From Phallusia mammillata (Eukaryota > Chordata > Ascidiacea > Phlebobranchia > Ascidiidae), in contig QLIY01000694.1 of assembly GCA_003260075.1 (NCBI GenBank), positions 1 through 64,000 of the forward strand: DNA of 64,000 bases, in the 5' to 3' direction. The notes beneath the pieces are model-generated. The model made no database searches, was not told the DNA's origin, and worked only from the letters and a program-made list of their open reading frames with translations. This document shows positions 11,688-24,500 of this stretch, piece by piece (position 1 is the first letter of the stretch; each line of letters starts with the position of its first letter). The position numbers and the translations under genes were made by a program.

Positions 11688-14600
11688 ATGGACCCAACAG
11701 CCCCATCTGTCATGAATTCCACCAACGGTACCACAGAAGAGTAAGTTTGCTAGTGTAAAGTCTAAATGGTACTGAAACATAACAAAATTACTCCCAGTAA
11801 ATAGCGTTAGCCCGTTTGGTTATTATCTGATGTCAACTGTAGACGTTCTGCAATTATTGTGTGTCTAGAGGTGGCGTTAATATATCGATGTGGACTAATT
11901 GTAAAAATCAATCATGTTTACATATAGGTTAGATGTAAGTTACCAATGTCCCGCAATCGACGGATTTTTAGTAGTTCCTTTTTTGTATGTCTAAACAAAT
12001 TGCGAATTGAACACATATCATGCAGTCTAATTTACATAACTTGCAAAAATATTGCAACCTTACAATTGCAGAACCACCGGATTTCCTTTCAGCCATGAAG
12101 CAGCAGTGTTTGTGGCATGTTTGCTCGGTATTATGGCTGTGTTTGGAATTCTGGCTAACACCTTGACAATAGTTGTGATTACCATGTCGAGGAAGCTTAG
12201 GTGAGGAATGTCAACTTTTGTAGTAAACATTTAAATTTGGTAAAAACTTCCAATGTGTAATTTCAAACATCTCTGAAAAACACCCGACGATCCGTTATTG
12301 ATTTCGACTATTGTTTAAAAGTTCACGCATTGTAATTTTTTTCATTTTTTTAGCATTCGCTCCCTAAATAGGCTTTGGCCGGGGCATTTGCTTGGTTAAT
12401 GACTCAACATGGGTGATTTATACTGCCACTCACTTAACTAATGTTTAAAAAAAGCAAAGCGAAAGATAACCAAAGGTGAATGTTTGTGTTTCGGTATGTG
12501 ATTAAACGCGTACCTCAAGCTCATTAACATTTTTTTCGTTGTGACGCTTGAAAAAAGTGGAATCGGGTTTCAGAAAGAATGATTCTATATCTATACAGTC
12601 AATTAAGGTTTAGACAAGGACGAATGGCAAATACGTCAATGCATTCACTAACACATATCAATCATACACAGTCAAACACAGGAACTTCCTTAAACACCAA
12701 CATCACTTCAGGTTGATGTTTATTTCCATGTTTCTAAAACACGTAGCTTAACACCTTAGATCAGGGGTGTCAAACTCAAACAACTTTGAGGGCCAAAAAC
12801 AAACTTTCGAGTAAGTCGAGGGCTGCACTATCGAAACATTTGTTACAGCGTAACATGACAACAACAAACTTGCATGGTTAAAAAGTAAAATGTTCATTAT
12901 TGCCTTTAACTAACTTACATTAAAAACAGTATTGTAATAAATAACAAAGAGATATGCAGTGTACTATGAAAAATACAAAAATACCCTGCTTAGGTTAATT
13001 CAGGCCCAAACCTATTGTAATTCGTTCAATAAAGCGAAGAAAACTTAAATTAAATACAATGAAGCTATTGCATTATCACTTCCTTACATAGAAGGTATTG
13101 AATAAAGATCAAACTTCCCTGAAAGGCGGAAGCTTTTTTGGTTTCGGTTCGGGTCGAATGTGGTTTTTAAAATTTCCAATGAAACATTATAACTAGAACC
13201 AATAATTTTTAAAACAACTCTATTATAATTTAACAAAATTATTCTTTTCGCTTTTAAAGCGTATAAACCTATTGGGTCCAAGATTAGTAAAATGATACGA
13301 ATCGCATTCTGATGCATTTGCAGATCCGTCTTCTCGCTTTTTATCATCAGTCTCTGCGCCTCTGATCTCGCCTCGGCGCTTGTTTCTCCTTTCTTCATCT
13401 ATAGAAGAACTTGGGGGTTCAATTTCTGGATGATCCCAGACTTTTTCTGCAAGGTACAATACAAATTAAAAAACGTTGCACTAGGTTAAGGCCTGCCCAT
13501 GCTTTTGTTGTTGTTGTAGTGGTTGTCAATGATTACTTGTTAAAGTTAAACGAACCTGCACTAAGGGGGGGGGGTTTTTTCTGCAAGGTACAATACAAAT
13601 TAAAAAACGTTACACTAGGTTAAGGCCTGCCCATGCTTTTGTTGTTGTTCTAGTGGTTGTCAATGATTACTTGTTAAAGTTAAACGAACCTGCACTAATG
13701 ACGACAACGGCGATTGTTGAAAGAGGTTGCACTAAAATGTATTGTATTCTATATGCACAATTAAGCTCTCTGGAAGTTCTGTTTTCTAATTATTTTACCT
13801 TTTAATTCCGTGTACGGATTTTCTGGGGTTGTTTTTAATTATTAAGCTTATACGTTTACTCGTTAAATTGGTTATTGTAAAAGTGGACGTTTAACTAAGA
13901 CATAAAATAATTTCTTATCAGCTGTTTGGCTGGATAAACCACTTATTTCAAACACCAAATGAGTTTCTTTTTCTAGTTCTCCTGGTGTATTCACATGTGG
14001 ACAAATTACGTCACCGCTATTCACATCGTATGTTTTGCTGCCCTTCGGCTCTGTGCTATTGCTCGTCCGATCCAATTCCGAGAAATAAAGCAACATCACG
14101 CACAAGTAAGTAAACAGATTCCCCAATCAAATTGTCAACTGAAATAGAGGATTTTACGTAGTAGGCCTACTGTTAACAAATACGACCAAATGGTTAGTAC
14201 ATGCAAATGCGCACAAAGATTCAAATTGCGAACAAGCATGTGTGGACTCACGAAACTCTCTACTTCCTGCATGAATACCTTGCTTAGTCCATTTGAACCA
14301 CATGTGACTACAATTACAAATTCTCGAAAAAATTTGGAAAAAAAGGTTAAACAAAAAAATACTCAAAATAAATTGTACAAAGTCAGGCACATGGACAAAA
14401 GGAAAATTTTTTTAAAGGAATGTCCGTGATATAAAATTTCAGTTTCAAATTTTTTTATTTTTTAAAAAACTTTTTTGGGTTTTCTAGTGCAAATTTTAAA
14501 TTCGGTCCGCAGTGCAAGAAAGGTTACCGACTCCTGGTGTGTTGGATAAAGATACAAACAGGACTGAACATAATTGACCTCTTTTCTTACTCAATATTTT

Positions 14601-17353
14601 TCCGTTGTTATAGATTTGCATCGCAGTGATTTGGTTTATCTGTTTTCTGGCCGGCGGCGTTCCACTTGCAGTTATGTTTGGAGTTGAGCAAGATCGGGAT
14701 TCCGGTATCGTCGGAAAGTTTCCAGCCTGTGCTGTGTTGGAAGACAGGTATAACAAAAACTCTACCTTTTTTAACTTCAAAAAATTGAACCGAAACTCCT
14801 TGTTGAAAAAAGCTGCATGGTGCAGTCATAGCGTTGAAAAAACACGGCTTTAAAATAGTTACTGCAGCGCTTTTGATGCTTGTCAGATATTAGTTAGTTT
14901 GATTTTTGCTAAAATTAAACTATAGTATAAAACTTTTTTTGTATGAATAGTAATAAAACACACATTTCAATAGCTAAAACAACATTCACATGACAAAGCA
15001 TCCTAAAAAGAGTAACTTCAACCTTTAAACTAATTCCGTATGTGACACGTTATACCACACTTAGGCATTGTTGTACAAACGCACAAACAAATCAGATAAT
15101 AACTTATTCACGAGCAAAAGTTCATCAAAAATTTGTGTGATGATAGCCCGTAAGGCGTAACCCATAGAATCATAACAATGTACAAGTTCGATGTGCTGTC
15201 TTGCAGCGCAGCGGAAGTATCATCACAAACAAGTCCGTGTGCATGAACTGTGCTTTCAAAATCATCTTACTGTATAATAGGGGTTGATTTTGAACAAGCT
15301 TTTGACCTAGGTATGACATGTAAACAGACAGTGTGCTTGTGACAGGGAAATACATGTCATAAAGGAATTTCCGCACTAAATACATGTAGCATTTTGACAA
15401 CTGTTGCAACCAATGTTAAGAGAGTTTAACACCTGCTAATTTTCGAAAATCGCGTGTCAAGCAAAAAGGGTAAACGTGCAGACTAGGGGCATACACCACC
15501 ATTATTTGATTGACAGACATCGTGTTACCAAACGTCAATCAACTTCGTACAAAACCGCGCTGCGTTCGGTATTTCTTGTTTTGTCCAATGCTACAGAAAA
15601 TGTATGTCTGTTGTTGTTTTGACGGCTTTGGGTGATATTTTACGTGAAAGATCACGCATAAAGCTCGGCTCACCTTTTGAAATGCAAAAAAATGCTAATT
15701 CTGAGTAATTTGTATGGCTGCACCTCTATAAAGGTAAAAACTTCAGACATTTCGACCTCTTTTACCAAAAATACTAATCTACTTAAATCAATATAAAGTT
15801 TCAACTGAAATTTGTGTTGTAGAAAACCACATGCACAGCCAGGTTTTTTTTAAGGTTTGGTTTGGGTGACCGCTAAATAGTTTTAAGAGACCGCAAGTGT
15901 TTCATTTAAATACCAAAACATAGCCATATTTGCTTTTTGGGAAACCGCTGGAGAAATTTCCAAAACACCTTAAAAAAACACTGTGCACAGCTAGTTTGCT
16001 GAATTAAAACTGACCTATTGTTGGTAAATATGCTTTGATCTACACTGTCTGTTTATTAGCCGATTTGCTCCACAGCGACATAGTGTGGTTATGTTATGTC
16101 GTTGTGTTTGTTACTTGCAGTTTGGATGACTTCAAACTGTATCACTACGTGGCGTATCCGATTTTCTTCTTCCTGCCTATTATTCTGGTAACGGTCATTT
16201 CCGTGGCAGTGGGGGTATTTTTCTACAAGAGGCAAAAGCAAAAACAGGAAAGCAACCTAAGCTCCGTCAAAAGCGTGTCCCAGGACCTGGGGGGGGGGAG
16301 TAGAAAGTTATTGAAACAGTTTTGGTTTTCAAAAAACCTTTAACATGTAAAATCAATACACTAATTATTTTGTTCAAATTAAAATTTATTTTTGCTTGGT
16401 ATGATTGGGTAGGGTAACACGTATGCAAACGCTAAAAGCAATTTTCCTTGCTAGTTTACCGGGGGGGGGGTGTAACAGGTTATTTTTGTACATGAAAGTA
16501 CAACAGTGGTTAGAAACCATGGTAACTAGTAAAGATTGTTTCAGATTCCAAAAACGGCCTGAACAAGATCAACAAGACAAAGAAGAAAGCTGAAAACGAG
16601 ACCTTCGCAATTCTGGGGGGGGGGGCGTAACAGGTTATTTTTGTACATGGAAGTACAACAGTGGTTTGAAACAATGGTAACTAGTAAAGATTGTTTCAGA
16701 TTCCAAAAACGGCCTGAACAAAATCAACAAGACAAAGAAGAAAGCTGAAAACGAGACCTTCGCAATTCTGCAGTTGTCTCTGATAGTTGGATCCTTTCTT
16801 ATCGGCTATCTCCCATTTACAAGTTGGTAGAAAGTTATTGAAACAGTTTTTGTTTTCAAAAAAACTTAAACATGTAAAACCAATACACTAACTATTCTGT
16901 TCAAATTAAAATTTATTTTTGCTTTGTATGATTGGGTAGGGTAACATGTATGCAAACGCTAAAAGCAATTTTCCTTGCTAGTTTACCAGCTTTACGGTTA
17001 CACTGTGCCTCCGGAATCACCAAAAGATGAGAGGAATGATTGGAACTTTGGAATCAGCGAGTACATACTGCTTCGCTTTTCTGAATGTCTTAATCCCATC
17101 TTTTACAACCTTGCTTCGAAGTAAGTTCTTTGATAGCGTTATTGCCGGTTCAGGTTTTACCCATTTTACAAGGATGTGAAATTAAGTCTTGTTTTTAAAT
17201 GTATTCTTTTTTGGTTAAGTTTATAATTCGAATAAATGGTGTGCTTTGTTTATTTGCAAAACGTATTATGCTTTCAGGACAATGCGAGACGAAACCAAAC
17301 GGGTACTAAATTCGTTCTTTTGCTGGTGCTGCCGAAGAAAAGCTAACCGCTAG
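11688..17353 (+). CDS. Class A (rhodopsin-like) GPCR, orphan
   Basis: Nine exons join in phase: 11688-11740, 12072-12200, 13324-13453, 13977-14105, 14614-14747, 16121-16290, 16700-16822, 16982-17120 and 17278-17353, giving 360 residues. The N-terminus has sequons (NST, NGT). Seven membrane segments can be assigned: TM1 with ILANTL; TM2 with SLCASDLASALVSPF (D2.50 = D75); TM3 from C103; TM4 in exon 5; TM5 with FFFLPIILV; TM6 with GYLPF; TM7 with NPIFY (N327). The cysteine pair C103 and the ECL2 cysteine in FPACAV fits class A. The tail FFCWCC could be palmitoylated. Oddities are the DRY site, which reads LRL (acidic 3.49 replaced by leucine, R128 kept), and W6.48, which is Y. The ligand is unknown and I do not recognise a subfamily. 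Exons 6-8 lie in a region scrambled by G-run duplications. The exon 7 donor (GTTGGT) and exon 8 acceptor were chosen to keep phase and are the least certain part. Confidence 0.85.
12772..13060. mobile_element. hAT-like end in GPCR intron 2
   Basis: CAGGGGTGTCAAACTCAA at 12772 is a characteristic hAT terminus, followed by 'gagggcca'-type motifs. No matching right end or target duplication was found, so the right limit is only a guess. It is a non-coding remnant. Confidence 0.4.
13440..13699. repeat. G-run-linked duplication covering the end of GPCR exon 3
   Basis: 13440-13564 is followed by ten G (13565-13574) and a near copy to about 13699. The unit includes the last 14 bases of exon 3 and its donor (CTGCAAG/GTACAA). 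Copy two therefore carries a spurious exon end and donor inside the intron. Confidence 0.9.
14455..14536 (-). mobile_element. hAT-like terminal fragment in GPCR intron 4
   Basis: Read on the minus strand from 14536 it begins CAGGAGTCGGTAACC and continues CTTGCACTGCGGACC, a common hAT terminal signature. No partner end was found upstream, so it is probably a truncated copy. Confidence 0.4.
15840..15983. mobile_element. Short hAT-like MITE, copy 2, with 8-bp TSD
   Basis: A 144-bp element lies between two copies of TGCACAGC (15832-15839 and 15984-15991), an exact 8-bp target duplication of hAT type. Its ends are imperfect inverted repeats (CAGGTTTTTTTTAAGGT, and CAGTGTTTTTTTAAGGTG on the other strand). 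It shares its internal sequence with 10995-11140. It sits in GPCR intron 5. Confidence 0.8.
16289..16988. repeat. Scrambled double duplication across GPCR exons 6-8
   Basis: Order seen: exon 6 end, ten G (16289-16298), block A1 (16299-16460), ten G (16461-16470), block B1 (16471-16615), eleven G (16615-16625), block B2 (16627-16770, continuing), block A2 (16827-16988). B carries intron 6 and the exon 7 start; A is intron 7. Only the path exon 6-B2-A2-exon 8 gives a sensible receptor, so A1 and B1 are misplaced extra copies. The exon 7 coding bases in B1 (from about 16548) should not be annotated as a separate exon. Confidence 0.85.
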
Positions 17354-20300
17354 ACGGCAGTCCACAACAAGTATATCTTAAATATCTGCGTCACACAAAC
17401 AGACAAAGTCTGCCGTGTTTTGATGAGATTTTGGATTGTTTCTGTAATTTTCTATTTATTTGCTTTTGCTTGCTTCAAATTTGCACTTGTAGTACGAAAA
17501 TATTCTTTCGATCTATAAAGGCGTGAGAGCACATTTGCCAGTTGATGTACAAAAGGTGATTAGTTCCAAATTTCAATCCAAAGTGATTTTATTGCTCGCT
17601 GTGCACAATTTTCGAAATTTGGAAAACAATCACTTTCCTGGCCGACATATGAATATGAATCGAAATACAACTTAAGCAATAAAAAATAAATTTGCAGCAA
17701 GGGGGATGTTTCCAGTAAAAAGTCATAATAATGTGGGCACATTTACGTTACATGTCTTTCAAAAACACTTGTATTTAGCATATAAATGAAGATAACTCAT
17801 ATCGGTTTTTGCACTGCCATTCTTTTGTTGTTGACACAGTTCATTATTTTATTGTTGTTGATTTGCACTGTTTAATGTGTAACTGTAAATAATAAGAAAA
17901 TAAACTTGGGCGTTTCCTGAGCACTAGCCTACAGGTTATGATTGCAAAACTGGTCGTCAAACAAATAAGCGGTGCGTGTATTGTACAGTTGAGTTGAGTA
18001 AGCGTAAAAAGGCCGGGTCTATAGTGATTCGTCGGCTAGCATCTGCATGTCCATGATAAAAACGTGGTTTGTGTCTAAGGATAAACGTGTTATGCCTCAG
18101 ATTTTGAAAAAGGGAACTGACGTTAGGAAAGTGCCGTTCTTAGTCCTGCAGTTTGGTTGTATCGTGTTATTGATTGAATGAAAAAAAGTTCAGTTCACTG
18201 TGGAGTTATGATAGAAAAATGCAGTATTCCTGCAATTTAACACTTTGTTGTTAACTGTTATTTGTTAAACTGCATACTGCTGCAGTTTTAGCACCAGGCA
18301 GAGCTAGGAAAAATATTCTTGCAAAGAACATTAGTTAAACTTTTGACAACAGAAACACAAACAAGTCCACATTGTATTCCATTGTGGTGTTTAGTGTCTA
18401 TTGTTGCTGCAGCCCACATTGTTTACAATGGATACAATACGCATGACGTAAGCCCGTTTGCACCTCGCTCAATGCATTACACTTACAGGATGCCTTCAGG
18501 CTGCTGAACCAGCAGGTGCCTAGCGTTGTGTGACGGTGCAACATCACGTGACCGCGCTGAATCATCGGATATCACGCCAGGCAATAAACAAAACTTAGAA
18601 GGGTAGAAGGGGAATATTTTGCACGCTAGACGGTATAGGTTATATTGCTTGCCTTCCGTTATGCTTCGAAGGCAGTAAACAGTGACTACTGCTCTCAGTT
18701 TACAAAGCACGAGCATATGGACAATGCAGTACAGTCAATTGTATACATGTATATGTTATTGTATGCAAACATGTTATAAAGGTTGTTTAGCGGTTTCTCT
18801 ACTCCCACAAAGGAAGTGTTTTTATTAGATTGAATGAGATAGTCTACGTTAGGTAGCGTGTTGTTCAGTTATGTAGATCTAGTGCAACAAAAGCAATTAC
18901 AGTGTTTTGGATGACATAAACTGTTCGTTTACAGACCACAACTGTGTTATAGCGATAGCCTTAAATGGAACCATGGTATACATTCTATCACCACGATGGC
19001 GTAAAACATATTTTATGACAACATACTTAACTTCTACCCACTTGTGTGGTATGCAATTGCAATGCGTGGTCAAACACCCTATTGGCACTAAAATTAGCAA
19101 GATGTACCAGATTTGGCCCTTTTGCAAATTGTAATGACGATTTATATTATTGTTAGGCGCGTGTTCGATCAATGTTACACAAAAAACAATTATTGTTTTC
19201 ACTTATTAATCGTTTACTCGAACAACTAATATAAAATGGTGTACAATATTGCTGTTTAGGCCAAACGGTTCTGTAAACTTGTTAGTCGTAACACATTTCC
19301 TAAAAATCTACAATAGCTTTTGTAAATCACAGCTAAAGGGTTTGATTTTCGCTGATCTTCAGACATACCTTGAATCAACTCAGTTTTCACATCTTAGCAA
19401 CGAGCATACTTTACCGGGACAGGTAAACAATTCACGGACGTTCGCCGAGCTTGTGTACAGAAAATCAATCAAGGAAAAGTACGGAAGTGGTAGTTAATCC
19501 ATTGTACTCGTGGAAACGCATACAGTACAATTAAACCTAAAAATAGTTGATTCTATTGGACGGAGATTTTGCCGCGGAGTTAAAAAGCTTGTTTATTACT
19601 AAATTTCACAGCTTGCTATTGATCTATTGATGCGCTGTTACTGTGGATAAATCTAACGTACGCGTTTAGGCAAAAAGCTGAAAGCGAAACAGTTTAAAAA
19701 GGTGGGATGAATAAGATCAGACGGACCAGTTTCAAAGTCCAGGGCTATATTTGAATGATGTCTGGTCTTGACGTTGCATTTCTAGTCTTTAATTAATGTT
19801 ACATTGAAAAACCTTGGCCTGTATGCTTCATCACAAACCAAACGTGTTTTACAAGCAATGTCTGTTTTGACGCGATGTGTCCTGTGTCGTACAGATGGGC
19901 TTTGGCGTGAACCTACCATTGAGATTATTAGTAAAAACTAGGATGTTTTTAAACGGTTTTGTTTGGCATTTGTAAACGTAAATCTGATGGTATGTGTCAG
20001 TCAAGCCCTGCGTTATAACGTCATGCATCCGGTACGCGCTAACTGTGAGCTGTCGTCATTCTATCCTTAGTGTCGGTGACGTTGTTAAAATACACGGGCC
20101 GTAGGCACATTTGAAATACCAGTACACGCGAGTTCATGATTCTGTTTTTGTCGCCTTTACAGACAGGTTTGAATGGATACCGAAGCGCCACATTGTATTT
20201 GACAGTGAACCCCCTTTTTTCCGCATGTACTCGAAGTCAGTTGGAACTCAAATTCGGTACTAGAAGTTATTTTTATCAGAAACAGCTTGCATCAGGGTCA

Positions 20301-20919
20301 TAGATCATTAACGACCAACTAATTTACGTCATATTGTTAAACAAAACTAAAAGACAGTGCAGACTAGTGTTCGGAAGTACATTTTTCACCACGATCGAGT
20401 ATAGTTTGCTTACAGAGTTGCAGTTCATATCAGTACTTGAACTTTATCAACATATCAAGTGACATAACCATCATTTGTTAGGTTTTAACGCATTATGGTT
20501 TATGAAAGGCCGCAGTGACCTTTTAATCAGTTGATCATTACATAATTAGTGTATTTGCTTACATTATGTCATTAAATCAGTTAACGTTACTAGAGAAAGA
20601 TTTGCTTGACAAATGTTGTCAAAATTTTGGGTTAAATTTAGCTTGTTATCTGAAAGCAGCTTAGAGGTCGAGTTGGCCGCTAGAAATGTACAAATGTGCA
20701 ATCGGCCTGCAACCGATTTGGGCAAACATTTACCGGCTATTTGTTAAGTCGCAACATGGTAAACAAAGCCAACAATAACGCACCGGTTTCTTTGTTACAG
20801 ACTGACATTGTTAGGTAACACGCGATAGGGAGTTTGCAAGCTTTGTTCGTCTGTTGTTTTGTATATTATGCGACCCATCTAAAATCTCATCGCTCTTGGA
20901 CTAGCACAATCCCGACGTC

Positions 20920-20994
20920 ATGGTTATGATGTCATCCATTGCATCAGCGCTGAGCGAATCAAGTGCCGGGCTTTCTATTGGAGATTTTGAATTG
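20920..20994 (+). CDS. Candidate alternative first coding exon of the Ral-GEF
   Basis: ATG at 20920 follows an in-frame TAG about 18 bases upstream. It opens 25 codons (MVMMSSIASALSESS then AGLSIGDFEL) ending at a strong donor, GTAAGT, in phase 0. Exon 2 of the Ral-GEF (30206) also begins in phase 0, so splicing the two would replace the 160-residue first exon at 29448. RalGDS-family genes commonly use alternative first exons, which makes this plausible. There is no direct evidence that the two are joined, and it could belong to an unrecognised gene or be chance. Confidence 0.3.
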
Positions 20995-21556
20995 GTAAGT
21001 AAATGTTTTATTTTTTGATTTCTTTGACAGTGGCAACTTTTAGAAAACAATAAAACAAAAAGATTACGTATACGACATGTATGTTCATCTTAAATAGTTT
21101 GGGTAGGTCTAAAACACCGAACAAACCTTTCAGCGCATTCTGAAGCCTTGAAGCGTTTAAATTTCCTGTCAAGGGAAGCACGGTAATGTGATAGCCTGCT
21201 GTGAAAATCATCGAAGCGTCAACTCATCCTTATTTTGAAAGGATGTTTTTTTGACAAAATGATTCTTTTCCTTCTAGTTAAAATTTGCTTAGCAATTGTA
21301 CATGTTACATAACACTGGAATACCAGCATTCGGTAATGACATGGCAGAGAGCAAATGCCAACCTTTTCACACCTGCAAATAGTTATTCAGTTGGTTTTTA
21401 TTTCTGTTTGATCAAAAGGGATATTCTGGAAAAATCATTGCAGCAAAAGCCAGCTTGAAACCCTTTGTTCGATACAGCAGTTAGCCAGTTACCTCGATAA
21501 TAATATGTTTACATCGCAAATACATGGTCCTGATAATAATTAACCCGACAGTACAA

Positions 21557-24500
21557 TGACGTCATAATGATCGTTTGCTACTAAACACAGCAGGACAAAC
21601 CACATATTTTTAAACAAAACAAATAAACCACCACAGAGAACTGTTGTCCTTCGGAAGCAGTATTAAATCATGGTTTTCATCAGACGCGTCAGTAAAAATA
21701 CGCTTAACTCTTCAAACGTTCTTATCGTTGTTGTTTAGGAAGCGGATTTTAAACCTCTTCGTGCAACCGACATACTTAACCAAAACTGATATTTCTGTTT
21801 TCCAAGACAAGCTTGTCGAACAAAAACAACACAAATATCAACTTTTTGTTGTAACCAAATTTTTTGCATTGCTGTTGAATTGAAACTTGTTTTTGTTGCA
21901 ATACTTGAAGTCCTATAAATTCAACGAGACTTAAGCCAAACTAAAATACCAACCTTGCAAAAGGACACAATTTTAACCTGGACATGTGAAGACAATGCAG
22001 AGCAAGATCATAAAACTTTTCCAATCGCTTAAATGGTCGCAAATACTGTAGTTCTGTAGCAATCTTGCCCACTTTGCCAATGTGGAAGCTGATATTATTA
22101 TGGGTTTAGGGGAGGAACTCGTCAACCACTTCCGTTAGTGCAGCGAGAGAGTTTTCTAGCAAAGCAACTACATAAATAATTACCCACATTAACGTATCCC
22201 ATGAACGTGACCAAAAAGTAAGAAGGAACGAACATAAACTGAGTTTCAAATGTTTTGTTTCAAAATCAATTCAGCAAGTGTTACTATGGCAACAGTGAAA
22301 AATAGACCCTTGATGTGTCATTGTTTATTATTCAAGCTGATTGTTGCCATTTCCAATGTATTTATATATGTTTTCAACCACTACAACGTTTATTTGCGTA
22401 CAACAAACTGGCAAACCAGCTATGTGATTATTATGAACGGGCTTAATTATGTCGTAGCCATCATGACCATGGGGTGAAAAGGCTGTGCGTTACGTAAAGA
22501 ATGCATGAGCGACATTTGTGCTTGTGACTCAGTTGGTTTGCGCTTTTCAATCATGTTGTCTGCGTAAGTCACAACATGGTAATAAACTGCGGCTAAGCAC
22601 CCGAAACTTAACGGCCCACTTGTACTGGAACTGTATCCTCGAAGTGCGAAGTACGTCATTTTAAACGAGGTGATAAAACGCTTGGTACAACAATGTAGCG
22701 AAACGAAAGTAAAATCAAAAACTTTTCAAAAGTAAAAAATAAAGCGATGCTACCTTTATCATTTAGATGGGGGGGTCACTAAAGGCCCGACGTCGTTTCG
22801 TCCGACCAGCAAGGGCATTTGGTCTTAATGTGTATCTTGGAAAAAAAAGGCTGGAGTTAACTGTTGAAAGTTGATTTACTACGAAAGTATTTCCGCGACA
22901 GCATGTAAGATTTACCTAGTTTTACAGGACGCATAAAAATGGTTCGAAGGCAGTTTATTACATCACAGACAAGACTAAAATTATCAATGCCTTGCTGTTA
23001 TGTGCGAACAAATGCCTTCCTTTTTTAATTACGATGGAATAAATAAGTACTGCCAGTAGAAAACACTTTAATATTCCACACAGTTTTGCAATTGGACAAT
23101 ATCATTATTTAACTCTAATACCGTAGCCCTGCTCGTCCTGCAAAAGTGCTTTGCGGGCCCCAGATTTGCAACGGCGCTGCGTTAGGTTTAGGATGTGTAA
23201 CGTAACCGATGTGGCCCTCGCGTGTCATTTTTAATGTTATCCGGCCTGTTGAGAAAAAGTCTGGTGACCCCTGATGCAGGCGACTGAACATCGCTACGTT
23301 TGGAGACACAAAGCTGATTTGGGGGATTCGGTGTAAGGTTCTGTGCTTTGGGTATAAACACGTTTGCTGTTGGACAACGTAAAGGGCGTTATGTTGTGTT
23401 GGTGTCATAAACAATGCACAGTTTGTTTATTTTGCTTGTCAACACAAAAACACGCCCTAAACTAATAAACGCCCAAGTTGGCTACCCTGACTTGCACGAA
23501 CACCCCAGAGGCAACAAGATGTCAAATCTCCCATAATCATTTGCACGAGTCTATATTATACAGCCGACGTTTTGTAAGTTTCGCCTTTACATCGAACTAA
23601 GGTGCGGTGTAGCCTTGAGCTAAATCGAAGTTGTTTGCGGTGGCCAGCGTACTCGTTAAGAGCCCGCAGTACAGGATATCAAGGAAGTGGCGATCAAATG
23701 TGGTTCTGAGATTAAAAACAGTATTGTTGTTTTGACTCTTCCAGCAGTTTCTGGTCATATGGCCATTGCAAGTCAGTCCAAAAGCAAATACGTTGCCTAA
23801 GTTTAGTTTCAGTTGCTGCGCGTTTAGTGTAAACAATTATTTGGGATAATAGGAAACGGACAATACTTTCAGTTTTAATTGGGTTTCAATTTAATCCGCT
23901 CTAGAATCCCAGAATTTACGCGACGCTATAACCGATATTCATGGGGGAATTGTATTGCCGCAAGAGTTGCTATTTAAATAGACCAAATATTTATAGAACA
24001 GGTTTGGATATGACTAAGTGAGTGAAGTACCTTTAGATATTTAGGCAGGGATATCCCATGTTGAGTCAGTTAAGAAGATTAAGATTATCTCGAATTGTGT
24101 GTACGCTGATCCAGTCGAAGCGAACAATAAGAATCAAGTCGTAAAACAATCAAGTTAATGTGACAACTGTTTTCAAGCCGTTACGCTAAAACCGTAAACA
24201 CGTGTTCAAAATATGCCAAACATAGAGAGCTGCTGGTAGGTGCTCAATCAAACAGAATTGTGACGAGACTATTCTGGTGCTTAACAAATAAGTTCAGCGT
24301 TCATTTAACTATATTGTTACCAATTCATTCAAACAAACGTCTATCGATCTGTGTTGATGCGTTTTGAAATGAAACCGTACTGTTTGGGTAATCAGTAATC
24401 ACTTATTTGAAGCACTTGTTAGACATTTTTTATGTATTTTTGGTCACATTCGGTATAAGTCAGGCAAAGTCTTTTTGTGTGTTGAAAACGACATAGGCTA

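Noticed and set aside
13084-13459. Two minus-strand open frames of 104 and 78 residues
   Set aside because: They overlap the GPCR TM2 exon (13324-13453) on the opposite strand. The plus-strand reading SLCASDLASALVSPF is clearly the coding one.
22250-22477. 75-residue hydrophobic open frame resembling a membrane segment
   Set aside because: AT-rich DNA gives hydrophobic translations easily, and there are no neighbouring exons or conserved motifs.
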